From: Candidatus Fermentithermobacillaceae bacterium | GTDB lineage: Bacteria; Bacillota; Sulfobacillia; Fermentithermobacillales; Fermentithermobacillaceae | Length of the DNA: 64,000 nt | NCBI GenBank assembly: GCA_012837895.1 | Contig: DUQH01000035.1 | Coordinates: forward strand, 62,001 to 126,000 | Direction of reading: 5' to 3' | Shown here: piece after piece, positions 1 to 8,596 of the stretch | Layout: every line of letters begins with the position of its first letter | How positions within the stretch are numbered: the stretch's first letter is position 1 | The notes under the pieces: generated by a model | Told to the model about the DNA's origin: nothing | The model's input: the letters and a program-made list of their open reading frames with translations, nothing else | Database searches by the model: none | Made by a program: the position numbers and the translations under genes

Positions 1-647
1 AAATCCACGAAGAAGCTAGCGGCATGCCCGAAATCAGGGTGCTCCTGGGAGAACTCCAGGAGGATCCCCACAGCCGAATCAGGATCAGGCACTTTGTGCT
101 CCAGGGGTTTCCTCGCCCCTTGGTCCTCAGCGTATTTCCTGGTGACGAACCTTAGTTGGCCAATGGTGGCATCGTCAAAAGTGATTACCAGAGGGCTTGT
201 ACCTGCCGGCAAATCTATCTCGCCCCTCAGGTAAGCTTGGAGCGGCACCAGGCTATAACCGAGTTCGTAATAGCGCTCAAGATCGCGCCTGAAGTTGTCA
301 GGAGTCCTCACCCACTCTGATTCCGGTTCGCCTATAACGTGGTACATGATGATAGGAACCTTGCCTAATTCATTGGGCCTTTCAGCCAACCGGGACAATT
401 TCGCCGCACGCTTCTCCTCAAGAGGGGAAAGTTGCGGCCCGGCAACCGGCGGGTCCGGCTCTTGGATTTGTCCTGGTTCTTCACCTGGAACAAGCCCGTT
501 GCCTAACCCAAATATCCCGATGAACCCCAGGGGCTTGGCAACAAACAGCACTACAATGCCCAGGGCGCAAACTGCAATAGTATTCCAAGTGAGGGGCCTG
601 GTCCTCCGGTTCCTACACCTCTTGTGGTTTTTCTGAGAAGAATTCAT
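1..647 (-). CDS. Polysaccharide deacetylase (NodB-type), 3' end off window
   Basis: Only the first ~215 residues are visible because the gene runs off the left edge. The ATG at 645-647 has GGAGG at 654-658. A very basic N-terminus is followed by one membrane segment (about residues 20-45), a Pro/Glu-rich linker, PIIMYHVI (98-105) and ITFDDA (155-160). The last two are the usual opening of a NodB-homology deacetylase; the Asp pair is the metal/catalytic motif of the family. The His motif lies outside the window. The family removes acyl groups from cell-wall or extracellular polysaccharide, and this copy would be membrane-anchored with an external catalytic domain. The exact substrate cannot be told. 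It is divergent from lgt. Confidence 0.8.
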   Translation of the reverse strand, partial: MNSSQKNHKRCRNRRTRPLTWNTIAVCALGIVVLFVAKPLGFIGIFGLGNGLVPGEEPGQIQEPDPPVAGPQLSPLEEKRAAKLSRLAERPNELGKVPIIMYHVIGEPESEWVRTPDNFRRDLERYYELGYSLVPLQAYLRGEIDLPAGTSPLVITFDDATIGQLRFVTRKYAEDQGARKPLEHKVPDPDSAVGILLEFSQEHPDFGHAASFFVD

Positions 648-820
648 CAAATTCCTCCGGATTGGGTTTGGCAGCATCCGCCTGCATATTTATCCGACGC
701 CTGCTCGTGCAGGAAGTTCCCTGTTTACCACAAATTTCGACATTTTGCCCGGTTAGGATTACGCTAACCCCTGGGAGTCTGCCGCCGGAAAACAACAGCT
801 TTTCTTCTGCCTTGATGAGG

Positions 821-826
821 TATAAT
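821..826 (+). promoter_or_regulatory. Possible -10 box for lgt
   Basis: A perfect TATAAT lies 34 bases before the lgt TTG, but no good -35 is seen at 16-18 bases upstream. The 212-base gap between the deacetylase and lgt also holds a short inverted repeat, GGTTAG (751-756) and CTAACC (764-769). Confidence 0.35.
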
Positions 827-859
827 CGACAAGACGACAAAACAAAGGAGCGTTTATGA

Positions 860-1594
860 TTGCCTGAACCTGTAGCGATAGACCTTGGATTTATCCAAAT
901 ACGATGGTATGGGATAATGGCCGCAGCCACAGTCCTGGGTGGCCTGAAGCTTGGCCGCTACTGGGCGTCATATTTTTCACTGGACCCAGACACTTTTGAC
1001 AGTATTGCGCTTGTGTGCATCCCTTCGTGGATAATTGGTGCCAGGGCTGCCTACGTCCTTGCGAACTACTCTTATTACACCGGCAGGCCATGGGATATGT
1101 TCCGTATCAGCCAAGGTGGTTTGGCTTCCCAGGGCGGTCTGCTGCTTACCTTTGTCGTGGCCTGGCTCTCCGCAAGGTTCAAGAACATCTCCTTTTGGGC
1201 ACTGACAGACTCGCTGGCCCCGTCTTTTGCCATGGGCCATATATTCATACGGCTGGGCAACTTCGCCAACGGCGAACTGTGCGGTGCGCCCACGGGCTTG
1301 CCATGGGGGATGGTTTTCCCGGGAACATTTGAACCACGCCATCCCAGCATGCTTTATGAAGGGGTAGGTGCAGTGCTGGTATTGGCGCTGTCAATTGTCT
1401 GGGCACAGCGAAGGCGCTTTGAAGGGGAAGTGTTCTTGAAAACACTGATTGCCATATCTGCCCTCCGCTTCCTGGTTGACTTCACCCGTGAACTGCCTCA
1501 TGGGCATAAGCTTGCAGTAAGCCAGATCGTAGCACTTGCTTATGTAGCCATTGGATTGGGCCTCCTGTACAGACACTGCAAAACCTCAGTGTAA
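860..1594 (+). CDS. lgt: Prolipoprotein diacylglyceryl transferase
   Basis: Transfers diacylglycerol from phosphatidylglycerol to the lipobox cysteine of prelipoproteins in the cytoplasmic membrane. The 244-residue, many-times hydrophobic protein carries the Lgt signature RLGNFANGE (131-139, with the conserved Arg and Asn) and RHPSMLYEG (160-168). The start is TTG: AAAGGAG at 844-850 is 9 bases upstream, and the nearby ATG at 856 is out of frame and stops after three codons. The protein is shorter than the usual 260-290 residues. In the GGLxxHGG loop the usual histidine (His103 in E. coli numbering) is Gln91 here (GGLASQGG). Confidence 0.93.
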   Translation: MPEPVAIDLGFIQIRWYGIMAAATVLGGLKLGRYWASYFSLDPDTFDSIALVCIPSWIIGARAAYVLANYSYYTGRPWDMFRISQGGLASQGGLLLTFVVAWLSARFKNISFWALTDSLAPSFAMGHIFIRLGNFANGELCGAPTGLPWGMVFPGTFEPRHPSMLYEGVGAVLVLALSIVWAQRRRFEGEVFLKTLIAISALRFLVDFTRELPHGHKLAVSQIVALAYVAIGLGLLYRHCKTSV

Positions 1595-1629
1595 CAGCAC
1601 AACTTCCGCAACTCCGCAGCGCTAAGAGG

Positions 1630-1657
1630 TAAACTTTTCGCCATGCTTCTCCGATTC
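1630..1657 (+). promoter_or_regulatory. Sigma-D (motility) type promoter for the chemoreceptor
   Basis: TAAA (1630-1633), 16 bases, then TCCGATTC (1650-1657). This closely follows the sigma-D/FliA pattern TAAA-N14-16-GCCGATAT and lies just upstream of a methyl-accepting chemotaxis gene, the expected kind of target. Confidence 0.6.
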
Positions 1658-1693
1658 TAAAGGTTAGTAGAAAAGCGAGTCCATGGCAAGGAG

Positions 1694-3523
1694 ATGATTC
1701 AGATCAACAAACTACTCACCACCAGAAATAGGATCTTGATCATAGGGCTGGTAATATCTCTAGCCCCTGTAATAATCCTAGGCACTGCTGTTTACACAAG
1801 TGCCAGGAAGCACCTGGATGAATCATCAATAACAGCCCTAAAGGCGTTTGCCGAGTCCAAGGCGCGCGAAATGAATGGTGAAATATACGAGGATATAACT
1901 TCTGACCGTCTTGAGGAAGTTGTAAGCACTGGCCTACACCATGTTGGAAACACCGCAAACGCCTATCTCGTCGATGGGGACGGCAACTTGCTAGCCGGCG
2001 AAGAACGGTCACCTTGGCCTGAAGTTTCCTTGCTTGAAGCTATCTTGACAGGAAACACTGACTTCTCCCGGTTAGAGAAATACACAAGCCTGGCAGGCGA
2101 AAAGGTAACCGGGTATGCCACTGTAGTCCAAACTGGCGGCCGGTTTTACGGGCTTATCGTTGAAATAGGCGAAACTGAACCTTTTGCTCCTCTGGCAGGA
2201 TTGCGAAGATCCATCGTTCTGGTAAGCTGCCTTGTGATCGTTGCAGTGGTGATAATAGGAAATACGCTGGCGCAAGCTTTCCTTTCACCTCTGTTTGCTG
2301 CAACAGATATGATCCAAGACCTGGCTGACGGCGGAGGGGACCTCACCCGGCGGCTGGAGGTTGACTCTGCCAGTGAAACGGGAAAACTGGCAGCCTCGTT
2401 GAACAAGTTTCTTGATTACATCTCAGAGATTATGAGAAACATCACTGTTGCTGCAGACCACTTGGCTGCTACCAGCCAGGAATTATCAGCTACCTCAGAG
2501 GAGTCAACCAGCATCGCAGAACAGATCGCTGAAACCGCACTCCAACTAGCGTCAGGCGCTGCAGAGCAAAGCGAGACTGCAGCTGAAACTGCAGCTGCCA
2601 CAGAGAACCTGTCAATGGCCGTAGAAAAAGTGGCAGTGGGCACACAGGCGCAACACGGTGCAGTCGACACTATTGCTGCGATAATCTCAGGATCCAATGA
2701 GGTTTTCTCAGAGGTGCTGGAGGCATTGGAAAATGTTCAGACAGTGGCCAGCGACAACACGGCAGCGGCAAGCAAAGCTGCAGAGTCCATCCAGGTGCTT
2801 ACTTCCAGCATGTCCAATATACAGTCGGCTAATGAAAGTGCAGCTTCCCAGGTTGTTGAGCTCCGTGACCTCTCTCAAAACATAAGGCAGATAGTATCAG
2901 TGATCGATGACATCGCCTCGCAAACCAACCTCTTGGCGCTTAACGCTGCAATCGAAGCAGCCAGGGCAGGCGAACACGGGAGAGGGTTTGCAGTGGTAGC
3001 AGATGAAGTGCGCAAACTTGCTGAAAGGTCCCTTGCAGAAACTAAGAACATAAGCGAACTGATTAACAGGGTGGCATCATCTATAGAACACACTGTCGCC
3101 AGCATAGAGCAGAGCACTCAGGAAATACAAAAGGGTACTATAGTTGCTGAGAATGCAACCGTGGTATTGGTTGAAATCAGCGAAGCAGTTTCGGGTACCC
3201 AGGAAGAAGTAAGCAAACTGCTGACTTCCTTCGAGAAACTTAAACACGCATCTGCACAAACGCATTCAGCGGTAAGTGACATTGCAACCTATGCCAACGA
3301 GAACCTGTCGGCAGTTGAAGCAATGGCAATCAGCGCAGACGAAGTCAAACGCCTTGTTGAAAATGTAGCAGCAGTATCGGAAGAGAGTGCCGCAGCTATT
3401 GAGCAAGTGGCAGCGTCAATCAGGGAAATGGCTTCGGCCAGCGATCAAGTGTCCTCTTCAGCTCAGGACCTCGCAGGCCAGGCTGAAACCCTTCAAAACA
3501 TAGTAGGGAATTTCAAAATATAG
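1694..3523 (+). CDS. Methyl-accepting chemotaxis protein
   Basis: Membrane chemoreceptor of 609 residues. TM1 is at about 13-34, an extracytoplasmic sensor of ~135 residues follows, TM2 is at about 172-195 and a HAMP linker at 195-248. The long cytoplasmic coiled coil has the highly conserved hairpin tip, from [20 protein letters not shown] to [10 protein letters not shown] (about 402-445), which binds CheA/CheW. Many Ala/Glu/Ser heptads flank the tip and are candidate methylation helices. The sensor is short and its ligand cannot be read from sequence. AAGGAG directly abuts the ATG (spacing zero), and no other in-frame start lies between it and the upstream stop at 1658, so initiation may be inefficient. 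Confidence 0.93.
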   Translation: MIQINKLLTTRNRILIIGLVISLAPVIILGTAVYTSARKHLDESSITALKAFAESKAREMNGEIYEDITSDRLEEVVSTGLHHVGNTANAYLVDGDGNLLAGEERSPWPEVSLLEAILTGNTDFSRLEKYTSLAGEKVTGYATVVQTGGRFYGLIVEIGETEPFAPLAGLRRSIVLVSCLVIVAVVIIGNTLAQAFLSPLFAATDMIQDLADGGGDLTRRLEVDSASETGKLAASLNKFLDYISEIMRNITVAADHLAATSQELSATSEESTSIAEQIAETALQLASGAAEQSETAAETAAATENLSMAVEKVAVGTQAQHGAVDTIAAIISGSNEVFSEVLEALENVQTVASDNTAAASKAAESIQVLTSSMSNIQSANESAASQVVELRDLSQNIRQIVSVIDDIASQTNLLALNAAIEAARAGEHGRGFAVVADEVRKLAERSLAETKNISELINRVASSIEHTVASIEQSTQEIQKGTIVAENATVVLVEISEAVSGTQEEVSKLLTSFEKLKHASAQTHSAVSDIATYANENLSAVEAMAISADEVKRLVENVAAVSEESAAAIEQVAASIREMASASDQVSSSAQDLAGQAETLQNIVGNFKI

Positions 3524-3532
3524 GCTCGTGCT

Positions 3533-3572
3533 AAGGGAAGAGAAGAGGCTGGAAAGCTTCTTATCTTCCCTT
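3533..3572. terminator. Bidirectional hairpin between convergent genes
   Basis: AAGGGAAGA (3533-3541) pairs with TCTTCCCTT (3564-3572), with a further GAAG/CTTC inside. It lies between the ends of the chemoreceptor (plus) and the ABC-F gene (minus). The T-runs are weak. Confidence 0.5.
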
Positions 3573-3575
3573 TCA

Positions 3576-5501
3576 TTAACTTCGTCTTTCCTCTCCACCC
3601 CATTGTTCCCTGGCTTTCATAACCGCTTCCCAGCTGCTGTAGAGTTCGGCCAACTTCACACGTACCTGTCCCCACTCCCTTAGAGGTATATCACCAGATT
3701 GGGAGTAAGTATCAGGATCAGCCAACACTGAAGCCAACTCTTGCTCCCGCTCCTCAAGCCGGCTGATCTCAGATTCAATCGCTTCAATCCTGGCATCGAG
3801 TTCGGCAATTTCCCTGGCAGCAACTTCTTGCCCTGAAGAAGCAGCTGTCGCAGGCTGCGGTTTCCGGTTGTGAGTTTCCCGCCTGGATGCGCTTTCTTCC
3901 TCCCCAAAGCCTTCAGCTTCCTCACGGCTTTGTTTGAACGCAGAGTAGTTGCCTTCAAAAACCGTCACAGCGCCGTCTTCAAACCACAAGAGTTTGGTAG
4001 CAATCCGGTCTATGAAATACCTGTCATGGGATGCGAAAACAATAGTGCCTTGAAAATCTGCCAAAGCATCTTCGAGGGCCCTCCTTGAAGGCAGGTCCAG
4101 GTGGTTGGTAGGTTCGTCCAGCAGCAGTACGTTTGCGTCTGAGTACACCAGCCTCAGTAGAGCTAACCTTGATTTCTCCCCTCCTGAAAGGTTACCGGTT
4201 TGCTTCTTTACATCATCCCCTGAAAACAGAAACCTGCCGAGCAAATCCCTGGCTTCTGCGTGAGGCACTCCAAGAGACATGACTTCGTCAAGCACTGACC
4301 TCTCAGGTGAGCCAAGAACAAAATCCTGAGCGTAGTATGCTTTTCGTACACCCGCTCCCCATTTTACAATTCCTTCATAAGGCTCTATTCCCATGAGGCA
4401 TTTGATGAAAGTGGTTTTCCCACATCCGTTAGGGCCTACAAGGGCAATCCGTTCACCCCTAAACACAAGCAGGTCAATACCGCTGAACAACATCCGGTCA
4501 AACCCCTTGGAGAATCCTTTTAGCAGTAGCACCTCCCTGCCTGTAGCGCTGCTGGGCGTGAGCTTCAATTTGAGCGTGGCATGCTGTTTCGGCTTGTCTA
4601 CCAGTTCGAGCCGCTGGAGCATCTTTTCCCTGCTCCTTGCCTGTCCCGTCCTTCGCGCATTTGCTTTCCATTTTTGGATAAACAGCTGGGTCCTCTTGAT
4701 GAGTTCTTGCTGCTCTGCGTATTCCTGCGCCTGACGCTTGAGGAGCTCCTGCTTCTGCTGGATGAAAGCGGAAAAATTACCACGGTAGGGCGTCACTTTC
4801 CCTGCTTCAACTTCCCAGATCCTGTCCACCAGCGTATCGAGAAACCGCCTGTCGTGGGAGACGATTACCATAGCTCCGGGATAACGGCTCAAGAATGACT
4901 CGAGCCATTCCACCCCTCCAATATCCAGGTGGTTGGTAGGCTCATCAAGCAGCAATACATCAGGCTGTGACACCAGTAGTTTAGCAAGGTTCAACCTTAC
5001 TTTTTGCCCACCGCTAAGGTCCTTTGCCATAGCCTGCCATGTGTCTTCGCGCAAACCTAGCCCGGCTAGGATTGCAGCAATCTCATGTTCAAGGGCGTAA
5101 CCGTTCAAAGCCTCGAACCTTCCCTGGGCTTTGGCATATTCCCTGAGAAGCGCTCCAGTATCACCTATGCCGGAAGCAGCCATCTTGGTTTCGAGTTCCC
5201 TCATCTTCGAAGCTGCCTGAAGCACTTCAGGTTTGCCTGCCATAGCTTCTTCAAACACGGTAGACGTGTAATCAGGGAGCCCCTGTGAAAGATAGCCCAA
5301 ACGCACACCTGACGCTTTGTGAATCTTGCCTGAATCAGGTTCTAATTCTCCAGCGATGACCCTCAACAGGGTAGATTTGCCTTCACCGTTACGCCCTACC
5401 ACACCGATCCTGGCTCTTGCGGGCACTGAAAGGTTGACTGAAGAAAATATGCAGCGGGCTCCAAGATAACGTGAGACTCCGGTGATATCGACAAGTGCCA
5501 T
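3576..5501 (-). CDS. ABC-F family ATPase
   Basis: Soluble protein of 641 residues with two tandem ABC domains and no membrane segments. Domain 1 has Walker A GRNGEGKS (36-43), LSGGQK and LLLDEPTNHLD. Domain 2 has GPNGCGKT, LSGGEKS and a second LLLDEPTNHLD. The inter-domain linker is long, basic and alpha-helical (ABC_tran_Xtn type), and a C-terminal coiled coil (about 575-615) resembles Uup/YdiF. ABC-F proteins act on the ribosome, in translation factor or antibiotic-protection roles; length and C-terminal coil look like YdiF, but the exact subgroup is not certain. The ATG has GGGAGG about 9 bases upstream. The 5' leader up to the terminator at 5624 is ~115 nt with two short hairpins but no convincing leader peptide. 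Confidence 0.9.
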   Translation of the reverse strand: MALVDITGVSRYLGARCIFSSVNLSVPARARIGVVGRNGEGKSTLLRVIAGELEPDSGKIHKASGVRLGYLSQGLPDYTSTVFEEAMAGKPEVLQAASKMRELETKMAASGIGDTGALLREYAKAQGRFEALNGYALEHEIAAILAGLGLREDTWQAMAKDLSGGQKVRLNLAKLLVSQPDVLLLDEPTNHLDIGGVEWLESFLSRYPGAMVIVSHDRRFLDTLVDRIWEVEAGKVTPYRGNFSAFIQQKQELLKRQAQEYAEQQELIKRTQLFIQKWKANARRTGQARSREKMLQRLELVDKPKQHATLKLKLTPSSATGREVLLLKGFSKGFDRMLFSGIDLLVFRGERIALVGPNGCGKTTFIKCLMGIEPYEGIVKWGAGVRKAYYAQDFVLGSPERSVLDEVMSLGVPHAEARDLLGRFLFSGDDVKKQTGNLSGGEKSRLALLRLVYSDANVLLLDEPTNHLDLPSRRALEDALADFQGTIVFASHDRYFIDRIATKLLWFEDGAVTVFEGNYSAFKQSREEAEGFGEEESASRRETHNRKPQPATAASSGQEVAAREIAELDARIEAIESEISRLEEREQELASVLADPDTYSQSGDIPLREWGQVRVKLAELYSSWEAVMKAREQWGGEERRS

Positions 5502-5616
5502 TTAGAAAACCTCCCTGGTAAACATGTGTTCGCATTCAAGGGCATAGTGGTCAGTCAAACCGCTGATTCCGTATCAGGTAGCCCTGAAAGCTACACATCC
5601 AGGTAAGGCTCCTTTC

Positions 5617-5670
5617 AAAAAATCTAGGATGGGTGATACTCAAGTGTACGCCTTGATACTACCATCCTAG
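5617..5670 (-). terminator. Rho-independent terminator of the DUF2935 gene
   Basis: On the minus strand CTAGGATGG (5670-5662) pairs with CCATCCTAG (5632-5624), with an inner CAAG/CTTG, followed by ATTTTTT (5623-5617). It separates the DUF2935 gene from the ABC-F gene. Confidence 0.75.
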
Positions 5671-5685
5671 CCCATATGAGTCAAT

Positions 5686-6489
5686 CTAAGACGGTGACTC
5701 AAACCTCTGCAGCTCTTGCCGTATTACCCGCAGGTCCTCAAGGAACTTGTCAGCTTCCCGCCGGACGTGGTCCAAGAGCAGCGGTGAAGACACGGCGCTC
5801 AGTATCCTGCATTGAAGCAGTAGTTCGAAAGCTTGGGCTTTCAGATCCCGCAATTCCCGTACAAGTGGTTCTATCTCCTCTGCGAACCTTATTGCCCGGT
5901 TGAAGTAATCCGGCCGGACTTCTGACATGGACCGTAGTTCCCTGGCAGTCTCAAGGGCATCGGAAAACCGCGTTTCCAGATTTTCCAGGACCATTACCAG
6001 TGCCCGCTCTGACGGATCTAAGACTTGCCTGATGAAATCAATGTGCTCCCTCATGATACGCAGCCAGAACACTAGGGTGTCAATCAACTCGGCAAGCAAA
6101 TTGGGCCCAGGCGGTGTCAACCTGCCTGTTCTCAGCAACTCCAGGAAACGCACTGCTTCCCTTCTTATGTGATCGATGAGAAGCGGAAAAAGGTTGGCGT
6201 ACATCTCACATTGAATCTGCATCCTGAGAACCCGCTCTTTGAACTCAATCAGTTCTGATACTGTCGCGGCGATCTCTTGTGCCAGCCTGGAGTCAAGGTT
6301 CCTGCGCGCCATAAGCTCTGTTTCAAGCGCCGAAAGTTCATCAAAAAGAGTTTGAGCTTCGTTGATCAAATCCGTCCGGTCACATGGCAATCCCAGCTTT
6401 ATGAAAAGCGCATGTTCCTTGAATATCCTTATCCAAAACCGGCTCTCTTGCAAAAGGTCGATCCTCCCGTCACCCCTGCCGTTAGGCAC
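5686..6489 (-). CDS. DUF2935 protein with two repeats
   Basis: All-helical soluble protein of 267 residues built from two similar halves. ESRFWIRIFKEHALFIKLGL (16-35) and a matching TLVFWLRIMREHIDFIRQVL (~136-155) each carry the FW-x-R-I-x-x-EH-x-x-FI motif that marks DUF2935 of Bacillus and Clostridia. The paired Glu/His positions suggest a metal-binding helical bundle, but the function is not established. Starts at GTG with GGGGG 7 bases upstream. It has its own promoter and terminator, so it is monocistronic. Confidence 0.8.
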   Translation of the reverse strand: MPNGRGDGRIDLLQESRFWIRIFKEHALFIKLGLPCDRTDLINEAQTLFDELSALETELMARRNLDSRLAQEIAATVSELIEFKERVLRMQIQCEMYANLFPLLIDHIRREAVRFLELLRTGRLTPPGPNLLAELIDTLVFWLRIMREHIDFIRQVLDPSERALVMVLENLETRFSDALETARELRSMSEVRPDYFNRAIRFAEEIEPLVRELRDLKAQAFELLLQCRILSAVSSPLLLDHVRREADKFLEDLRVIRQELQRFESPS

Positions 6490-6519
6490 GGCGATTCCCC
6501 CTTTCGTTCTAATCTTTCT

Positions 6520-6549
6520 ATTATATGAAGGGGCTGAATGTTATGACAA
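6520..6549 (-). promoter_or_regulatory. Sigma-A promoter of the DUF2935 gene
   Basis: TTGTCA (6549-6544), 18 bases, TATAAT (6525-6520) on the minus strand. The -10 is perfect and the -35 matches 5 of 6. Confidence 0.7.
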
Positions 6550-6558
6550 CCAGGTGCG

Positions 6559-6588
6559 ATGACACCCATATGGTTCTTCTGCTATGAT
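6559..6588 (+). promoter_or_regulatory. Sigma-A promoter of the cysteine-cluster gene
   Basis: ATGACA (6559-6564), 18 bases, TATGAT (6583-6588). It is divergent from and close to the DUF2935 promoter. Confidence 0.5.
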
Positions 6589-6645
6589 ATTGACAGCATT
6601 GGCCTGCATAGCCGCGTCCGGATTTCATGGCAAAGGAGAGGTTAG

Positions 6646-7242
6646 TTGAAGAAATACGGTAATAAGAAACTGACTCAGGTGAATCTCGTGCCTTCAACCC
6701 TGTCGAAACAAGAGTTTGAAAAGGTGTACTCCCTGCTTGACGTAAGCCCCCTGGAGTTTGACTGCGGAATGCTATGTGCAAGCTTGTGCTGCTGCGAATA
6801 TGAGCCAGGTGTTGGGATGTACCTTTTGCCAGGTGAAGAACAAATGTTTACCATGGAAGAGCCATGGCTAACCTGGGCTTTCGTCAAAGCCAGTGAACAC
6901 AGTTTTCCTCCTGACTGGAAGGGGGACGTAGCTTTTGTGAAGTGTAATGCTACCTGCCCCAGAGATAAGCGGCCGGTTCAGTGCAGGGCTTTTCCGCTCA
7001 TGCCTTATCTAACCCATGAAGGCGAGCTTCAGGTGAAACTGGATACACTTTCAGGAATCCTTATATGCCCCATGATAAAACAAGCTGACACATACCCTGT
7101 GAGGCCCGAGTTCTATACGGCGGTCCGATCAGCATGGAACATCCTCATAAAGGACCCACTTATACGCAGCGACGTGTGGCACCAATCAAGACAGCTGGAC
7201 GAAGAAGAATCCTCTGTGTGGCGTGGCCTCCTAGGGTGGTAA
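6646..7242 (+). CDS. YkgJ-like cysteine-cluster protein
   Basis: 198 residues with a dense Cys pattern: C40, C44, the triplet C48-C50, C100, C104, C113 and C141. RPVQCRAFPL (109-118) matches the R-P-x-x-CR-x-(Y/F)-P core of YkgJ/UPF0153 proteins, thought to bind zinc or an iron-sulfur cluster. The role is unknown and no partner is obvious. The TTG start is supported by AAAGGAGAG at 6632-6640. It could be involved in metal or redox handling, as rubrerythrin is next door, but this is inference. Confidence 0.65.
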   Translation: MKKYGNKKLTQVNLVPSTLSKQEFEKVYSLLDVSPLEFDCGMLCASLCCCEYEPGVGMYLLPGEEQMFTMEEPWLTWAFVKASEHSFPPDWKGDVAFVKCNATCPRDKRPVQCRAFPLMPYLTHEGELQVKLDTLSGILICPMIKQADTYPVRPEFYTAVRSAWNILIKDPLIRSDVWHQSRQLDEEESSVWRGLLGW

Positions 7243-7403
7243 TGCTACCAGGCCTTCACGGGAGCATGATCTAGCGGGGATACTTAAGTCCGGTCCAGCG
7301 CTGTAAATCAGGTCTTTTCCGGCGCTTCGCTTCCATTTCTTTGCCGTTTGGCGCATAATACTCCCAAGAAGCTGACGAGATCTAATTTGGGGGAGTGAAT
7401 CAG

Positions 7404-7940
7404 GTGAAGGAACTCAAAGGAACCCGTACGGAGAAGAACTTGATGGAAGCTCTTGCAGGCGAGTCCCAAGCATTCAGCAAGTACATGTTTTTTGCTGGAG
7501 TTGCCAAGAGAGAAGGGTATCATCAAATCGCCGCAGTCTTCGAAGAAACTGCCTTCAACGAAAAGGAACATGCAAAAGTTTGGGCTAAGAAGCTGGGTCT
7601 CATTGGAGACACCAGAGACAACCTGAAGCATGCTGCAGAGGGCGAAAACTACGAGTGGACGACCATGTACAAGGACTTCGCCGAAGTGGCAGACGAAGAA
7701 GGCTTCCCGGAAATAGCCAAACTGTTCCGTGAAGTAGCATCAGTTGAAGTTGTCCACGAGGAACGCTATAAGAAACTCCTTGAACGGGTAGAATCAGGTA
7801 CTGTGTTCAAGAGGCCTGAACCCATTAAGTGGCATTGCAGAAACTGCGGATACATATACGAAGGTACCGAAGCGCCTGAGGTTTGCCCGGCGTGCGACCA
7901 CCCGCAGAGCTTCTACGAGCCTACACCGGAAAACTACTAA
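7404..7940 (+). CDS. rbr: Rubrerythrin
   Basis: Non-haem iron peroxidase of anaerobes that reduces hydrogen peroxide in the cytoplasm. The N-terminal ferritin-like diiron domain has the Glu/His ligand stretches [21 protein letters not shown] and [14 protein letters not shown]-terminal rubredoxin domain has CRNCGY and CPACDHP for the Fe(Cys)4 site. Of the two GTG codons I chose 7404, because GGGGGAG ends 8 bases before it and the family begins MKELKGT; the GTG at 7395 lies inside that Shine-Dalgarno. It sits alone and ends in a strong terminator. The 160 bases upstream hold a CATAAT at ~7355 but no clear -35. Confidence 0.95.
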   Translation: MKELKGTRTEKNLMEALAGESQAFSKYMFFAGVAKREGYHQIAAVFEETAFNEKEHAKVWAKKLGLIGDTRDNLKHAAEGENYEWTTMYKDFAEVADEEGFPEIAKLFREVASVEVVHEERYKKLLERVESGTVFKRPEPIKWHCRNCGYIYEGTEAPEVCPACDHPQSFYEPTPENY

Positions 7941-7965
7941 ACTCCCGGGTTTAGTTATGTATGTT

Positions 7966-8004
7966 ACAGGAGGAGGCCGCTTGGGTCTCCTCCTGTGCAT
8001 TTTG
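7966..8004 (+). terminator. Terminator after rubrerythrin
   Basis: ACAGGAGGAG (7966-7975) pairs perfectly with CTCCTCCTGT (7987-7996), followed by gcatttt. The T-run is short. Confidence 0.65.
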
Positions 8005-8012
8005 CTGCGCCT

Positions 8013-8040
8013 GTGCTGTCTAGTGCTGTCTAGTGCTGCC
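8013..8040. repeat. Short tandem repeat
   Basis: GTGCTGTCTA occurs twice head to tail (8013-8032), followed by GTGCTGCC. It lies in the gap between the convergent rubrerythrin and pilus genes, with no sign of function. Confidence 0.7.
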
Positions 8041-8074
8041 CGTCTACCTGGTGCTATGCCTGCCCGGTACCCTA

Positions 8075-8596
8075 TTACCATTTGGTGCGTTCCACAACAG
8101 ATGACTCTGCTATGACAATCAGTGTTACCCCGCTTTCGAGGCCAGGTATCCATCTTAGGAAATATGTGTCCACCACCACGTATGCCTCTACAATAACAGC
8201 CGGCGCGTCTCTGGCCGAGTTGTCAACAGTTGCAGTCACTTTAACATCGCGGAACAGGTTCTCCATACCCCACAGGTTATCTCTTGTATACTCAATAGCT
8301 TTTGCCCTGCCCCTCTCTTCGTCTATGAACACAATTCCTTGTGCCAGCAAGTCCCAGTCAAGTTCCTGACATCCGGCAAGAGCACCCAAGTCGCAAGCAG
8401 CTTGGGCTAACCGCCTTGCTGCGAATATCACGCCCAAGTCTGCAACAATCCCAAGGCTCAGAACCGCTACCGGCAGAAACAGGGCGACCAAGGCGATTAC
8501 TGCGCCCTTCTCGGAACTCAACCCAGATAAACTTCGTGCGAACCAGGAACGTCCTTGCTTCTCCAGCCTGTATTCCCTACCTGGGGACAAACTCAC
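8075..8596 (-). CDS. TadG-like pilus assembly protein
   Basis: 173 residues. The stretch SSEKGAVIALVALFLPVAVL, with a single hydrophobic segment (about 28-52) after a Glu-Lys-Gly, is the N-terminal Tad/TadG-like anchor. A predicted extracytoplasmic domain follows, with RRLAQAACDLGALAG just after the membrane. TadG/TadE proteins are pseudopilin-like parts of the Tad/Flp secretion machine. Last gene of the operon, overlapping tadE by 20 bases. GTG at 8596 sits on the GGAG, so TTG at 8590 (5 bases after it) may be the true start. Confidence 0.72.
   Translation of the reverse strand: MSLSPGREYRLEKQGRSWFARSLSGLSSEKGAVIALVALFLPVAVLSLGIVADLGVIFAARRLAQAACDLGALAGCQELDWDLLAQGIVFIDEERGRAKAIEYTRDNLWGMENLFRDVKVTATVDNSARDAPAVIVEAYVVVDTYFLRWIPGLESGVTLIVIAESSVVERTKW

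Noticed and set aside
295-636. Plus-strand ORF of 113 codons opposite the deacetylase
   Set aside because: Lies antisense to a clear NodB-type gene with a good ribosome site; composition is that of a mirror frame.
5502-5545. Possible leader peptide (ATG 5545) before the ABC-F gene
   Set aside because: No ribosome site and no stop before the ABC-F start; it just runs on in another frame.
8013-8040. Tandem 10-mer considered as CRISPR-like or iteron repeat
   Set aside because: Only two and a half adjacent copies without spacers, in a convergent gap with no replication or cas genes.
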